DNA from: Candidatus Peregrinibacteria bacterium
Lineage (GTDB): Bacteria; Patescibacteriota; Gracilibacteria; UBA1369; UM-FILTER-53-11
Length of the DNA: 16,329 nt
Assembly: GCA_023245725.1 (NCBI GenBank)
Contig: JAHFJU010000010.1
Coordinates: 7,376 to 23,704 of the forward strand
Direction: 5' to 3'
Of this stretch, positions 14,081 to 16,329 are shown piece by piece. The notes beneath the pieces are model-generated. The model was not told where the DNA came from. It searched no databases and saw nothing but the letters and a program-made list of their open reading frames with translations. The position numbers were made by a program, and so were the translations under genes. Within the stretch, counting starts at the first letter, position 1; each line of letters begins with the position of its first letter.

Positions 14081-14572
14081 GTGCACAATAAAAAAGAACT
14101 AACCGACGACGATCATAAATACATTTCAAGGCTCAAGAAAATTGCACCAGATTCTAAATGTTTGCGCGCGCAAGTCGCCGCAATCGTAGTAAAAGATGGT
14201 AAAATGTTAGCTGCCGCAGACAACAGCCCTCATGAATGTTACGACTGCTCAAAAATCGGTTGTATTCGCGATATTCAGCAAATCCCCTCAGGCCAGCGCC
14301 GCGAAATTTGTTACGGAATCTGCGCAGAACAAAGAGTTTTTTCGTATTGCGTAAAAAAAGGAATCCAACTTAAAGGCGCGACAATTTACGTTACATCTCA
14401 CCCATGCCGAGTATGTGAAGGACTCATTGCGGAGAGTGGAATAAAAAGAGTGATTTATCTGCGTGGTTTTCCCGATGTAATTCCACTTTACGACACGCTA
14501 AAAGACTTTAACGTTGAAGTAATTCAGGCGAGCGAACATGACGATAAACCTCATGCTACTGCGACGGTGTAG
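14081..14572 (+). CDS. Cytidine/deoxycytidylate deaminase-fold zinc enzyme
   Basis: A 163-residue zinc deaminase of the cytidine/dCMP deaminase superfamily. The layout resembles ComEB-type dCMP deaminases: RAQVAAIVVKDG at the start, a Cys-rich insert with HECYDC (51-56) and Cys61, then GATIYVTSHPCRVC (99-112) and GIKRVIYL. The first zinc motif is CAEQ (81-84) rather than the HAE usual in dCMP deaminases; Cys-Ala-Glu is the cytidine-deaminase form. Glu83 would be the proton shuttle and Cys81, Cys109 and Cys112 the zinc ligands. The start is GTG at 14081, because in-frame stops (TGA, TAG) lie just upstream and no ATG fits. Its position 23 bases after R15P isomerase suggests it feeds that pathway, for example by deaminating a cytidine nucleotide; this is inference. 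The substrate is not certain. Confidence 0.82.
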   Translation: MHNKKELTDDDHKYISRLKKIAPDSKCLRAQVAAIVVKDGKMLAAADNSPHECYDCSKIGCIRDIQQIPSGQRREICYGICAEQRVFSYCVKKGIQLKGATIYVTSHPCRVCEGLIAESGIKRVIYLRGFPDVIPLYDTLKDFNVEVIQASEHDDKPHATATV

Positions 14573-14574
14573 GT

Positions 14575-15342
14575 TCACTCACTAGCCCAAATATAGTCAA
14601 ACAAAGCCTCCATCGATTTAAAAAGAGGCTCACTTTCAATGAGAACTCCGTATACATTTTCATGAAAATCAATCAATGCGACTTCGCGAGTATTAAACAA
14701 AATAATTTCTGAGTGTACGTCGAACGGATGTTTTTTAATAATTTTAGTTGTGCGATTTGAACGCACGTCGAGTGACTGATAATTGGCTGCCTTTGGCCCA
14801 TCTGAGACAAGCACGCGACTTGCAACATCGTTCTCAACCTTCAACTCAATATATTTTTTACGTAAAAAATCCTTTAACGTATCTGGTATTTTAGCCAGCG
14901 ACAAAAAAGATTTCTGTTCGCCGGAATGTTCAACAGTCTGCATAAATAAATTGATAACCGACTCAACTCCTTCATAAATTTTTGTACGAGGTTTTAAAAA
15001 AGTTCTACGCTGAACACGCAACATTTCTTGAACAAACAAACCAGCCTGACGTTTTTCAGATGTAAGATCTTCGATGCGGCGATCAAGTTTATCTACGAAC
15101 ACACTTGGCGAAACCGCAATATAAGCGAGAGTGTCTTTCATTTTCGTCTGCACAATTACTGAACGCTTCAACAAACGCTTGAGTGAAGAATAAACGGTCG
15201 TGCGATCTATACCAGTGCGAGTGGCAACCGAACTTGCATACGATTGCCCATATTTATGAATATCGAGGTACACGGCAATATCGGTCTTGTTGAGGCCTTG
15301 GGCGGAGAGAAATAACCTAATAGGATCTTGTAAAGTTGGCAT
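14575..15342 (-). CDS. TrmB-family transcriptional regulator
   Basis: A 255-residue regulator. The N-terminus (about 10-80) is a winged helix of the TrmB type: LNKTDIAVYLDIHKYG, then the recognition region ATRTGIDRTTVYSSLKRL and the wing before YIAVSP. A helical linker (about 85-115, DKLDRRIEDLTSEKRQ) probably dimerises. The C-terminal part, from KIYEGVESVINLF to the end, resembles the effector domain of TrmB-like proteins, which sense sugars or related metabolites in characterised members. It lies 33 bases downstream of the SerA-like gene on the same strand and converges on the deaminase gene with a 2-base gap. Regulation of serA or of the neighbouring AMP-salvage genes is plausible but unproven. 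The first ATG (15342) gives the expected N-terminus. Confidence 0.84.
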   Translation of the reverse strand: MPTLQDPIRLFLSAQGLNKTDIAVYLDIHKYGQSYASSVATRTGIDRTTVYSSLKRLLKRSVIVQTKMKDTLAYIAVSPSVFVDKLDRRIEDLTSEKRQAGLFVQEMLRVQRRTFLKPRTKIYEGVESVINLFMQTVEHSGEQKSFLSLAKIPDTLKDFLRKKYIELKVENDVASRVLVSDGPKAANYQSLDVRSNRTTKIIKKHPFDVHSEIILFNTREVALIDFHENVYGVLIESEPLFKSMEALFDYIWASE

Positions 15343-15375
15343 GCAACAGCACTATACAACAAAGAACATGAGAGG

Positions 15376-16329
15376 TTAAACTTCTGTGAGATTTGTAGCA
15401 AAACTAATATTTTCCAGCACAGATTGCTGACGTTCATCTGTAGGGATAGGTCGAATTCTTCTAATTACCCGATGGCCACCTACATTTAATTTACATAGTT
15501 CCCCAACAACATCTCTAAGCACTGTTTCATAATCGCCGTTGAATCTACCACTGTCGTGTCTTTCATTATCATTTGTTAAAACATGCAATGCCACTGGCCT
15601 AGAAATTCTTGTTCCAGGAATCGTTTCACCAGTTGTGAACTTGCCATCCATGACCTGACTAAGACCATTATTTGTTAAAACCGCACCAATTTTTGCAACT
15701 GTGCCAGCGTCAGTGCTCCTCAATACATCAAGTACTAGTTGACCTGTCTCTGAAGAAACATCAACTTTGTCACGCGGAGCAATTAATGAATCTGAATGAC
15801 TACCTGTATTTGCCCATCTTATAAGTTGAGCAGCTGCAACTACTGCGGCAGCCCCTACGAAAGTGTCGTTTGAGCCACCAATGTGTGGAGTGGTAATTAC
15901 ATCAGCTTCGTGAGTATATGGATTAACAAATGTGCTCGGATTTTGTTCTTGAGATTTTTCGAACACATCTGATTGAAACCCAATTAATCTGCCATCTTCA
16001 AGATACTCATTGATTACATTTGGCGATACCCCCATAAGGTTCAAACGAGCATTATTTATCAATATAGCACCATTTAATGGAGCAGTGCCTCTGCAAAGCG
16101 CATCTAAAATCGCTTGATCAACAAGCCCAGTATTAGAACCTTCACGATGATTTCTTGGACCAGCATGAATAGTTAATATGTTAGCCCACTCCGCAAGTGC
16201 TTCAGGAGTGTGCATTCTCTGTATACCGTGATTCTCAGCAAATGAATCTAACTCTTTATCATAATCTCTGTGACGATCAGAACGATCGTTACAAAATGCA
16301 ACTTGAGCCCCTTCTTGCATCATACCTAG
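15376..16329 (-). CDS. D-3-phosphoglycerate dehydrogenase-like 2-hydroxyacid dehydrogenase (N-terminus outside the window)
   Basis: The gene runs off the right edge; the frame is still open at 16329, where the codons before the first visible Met read LG, fitting the end of the Rossmann glycine loop. What remains (about 317 codons) is the NAD-binding domain: GAQVAFCNDRSD after the first strand, ILINNARLN with the substrate-binding Arg, SDVFEKSQEQNP with the catalytic Glu, and ITTPHIGGSND with the catalytic His. The last roughly 125 residues are an extra domain; DAGTVAKIGAVLTNNGL resembles the start of an ACT domain, as in feedback-regulated SerA. The probable reaction is 3-phosphoglycerate to 3-phosphohydroxypyruvate, the first step to serine, but other D-2-hydroxyacid substrates are possible. 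The TrmB-like regulator lies 33 bases downstream. Confidence 0.8.
   Translation of the reverse strand, partial: LGMMQEGAQVAFCNDRSDRHRDYDKELDSFAENHGIQRMHTPEALAEWANILTIHAGPRNHREGSNTGLVDQAILDALCRGTAPLNGAILINNARLNLMGVSPNVINEYLEDGRLIGFQSDVFEKSQEQNPSTFVNPYTHEADVITTPHIGGSNDTFVGAAAVVAAAQLIRWANTGSHSDSLIAPRDKVDVSSETGQLVLDVLRSTDAGTVAKIGAVLTNNGLSQVMDGKFTTGETIPGTRISRPVALHVLTNDNERHDSGRFNGDYETVLRDVVGELCKLNVGGHRVIRRIRPIPTDERQQSVLENISFATNLTEV

Overview
The window looks like a chromosomal segment from a member of the Candidate Phyla Radiation (Patescibacteria, probably Paceibacteria/Parcubacteria-like). The reasons are an AT-rich composition, compact genes with almost no intergenic space, several proteins shorter than their usual family length, start codons mostly without a Shine-Dalgarno sequence, and a bacterial AMP phosphorylase plus ribose-1,5-bisphosphate isomerase pair, which in bacteria is largely a CPR trait. 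The assignment is inferred from content; no ribosomal marker is present. UGA acts as a normal stop, which argues against the Gracilibacteria/SR1 code.

Left part (1-4768, + strand): the 3' end of gltX, a membrane-anchored DUF4015-type putative glycosidase, a small CPxC zinc-ribbon protein overlapping a small coiled-coil lipoprotein, then pta and ackA for the acetyl-CoA to acetate/ATP route. The pta promoter appears to give a leaderless mRNA.

Centre (4754-10820, + strand): a tryptophan locus in the order trpR, trpE, trpG, trpD, trpC-trpB fused as one ORF, trpA. trpF (phosphoribosylanthranilate isomerase) is absent. The TrpR homologue keeps the tryptophan-binding arginines of the E. coli repressor. 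The 18-bp palindrome GTACTG-N6-CAGTAC, with the same outer half-sites and length as the E. coli trp operator, lies on the trpR promoter and directly upstream of trpD. A terminator-like hairpin sits immediately before trpE. Two more exact copies of the palindrome lie inside gltX and trpA, and one-mismatch copies lie inside trpE and the R15P isomerase gene. This operator set is the most striking feature of the window.

Right part (10804-16329): an unrecognised 263-residue protein on the - strand that overlaps the trpA end; then AMP phosphorylase, R15P isomerase and a cytidine/dCMP-deaminase-fold protein on the + strand (nucleotide ribose salvage toward RuBP; no RuBisCO in the window). Converging on them from the right edge is a - strand pair: a D-3-phosphoglycerate dehydrogenase-like enzyme (cut by the window end) and a TrmB-family regulator.

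A possible metabolic thread, inferred only: NMP phosphorolysis gives R15P, then RuBP, then (with RuBisCO elsewhere) 3-phosphoglycerate. A SerA-like enzyme could lead this to serine, the co-substrate of tryptophan synthase. No stretch over 300 bases lacks a gene, and I see no tRNA, rRNA, CRISPR or insertion sequence.
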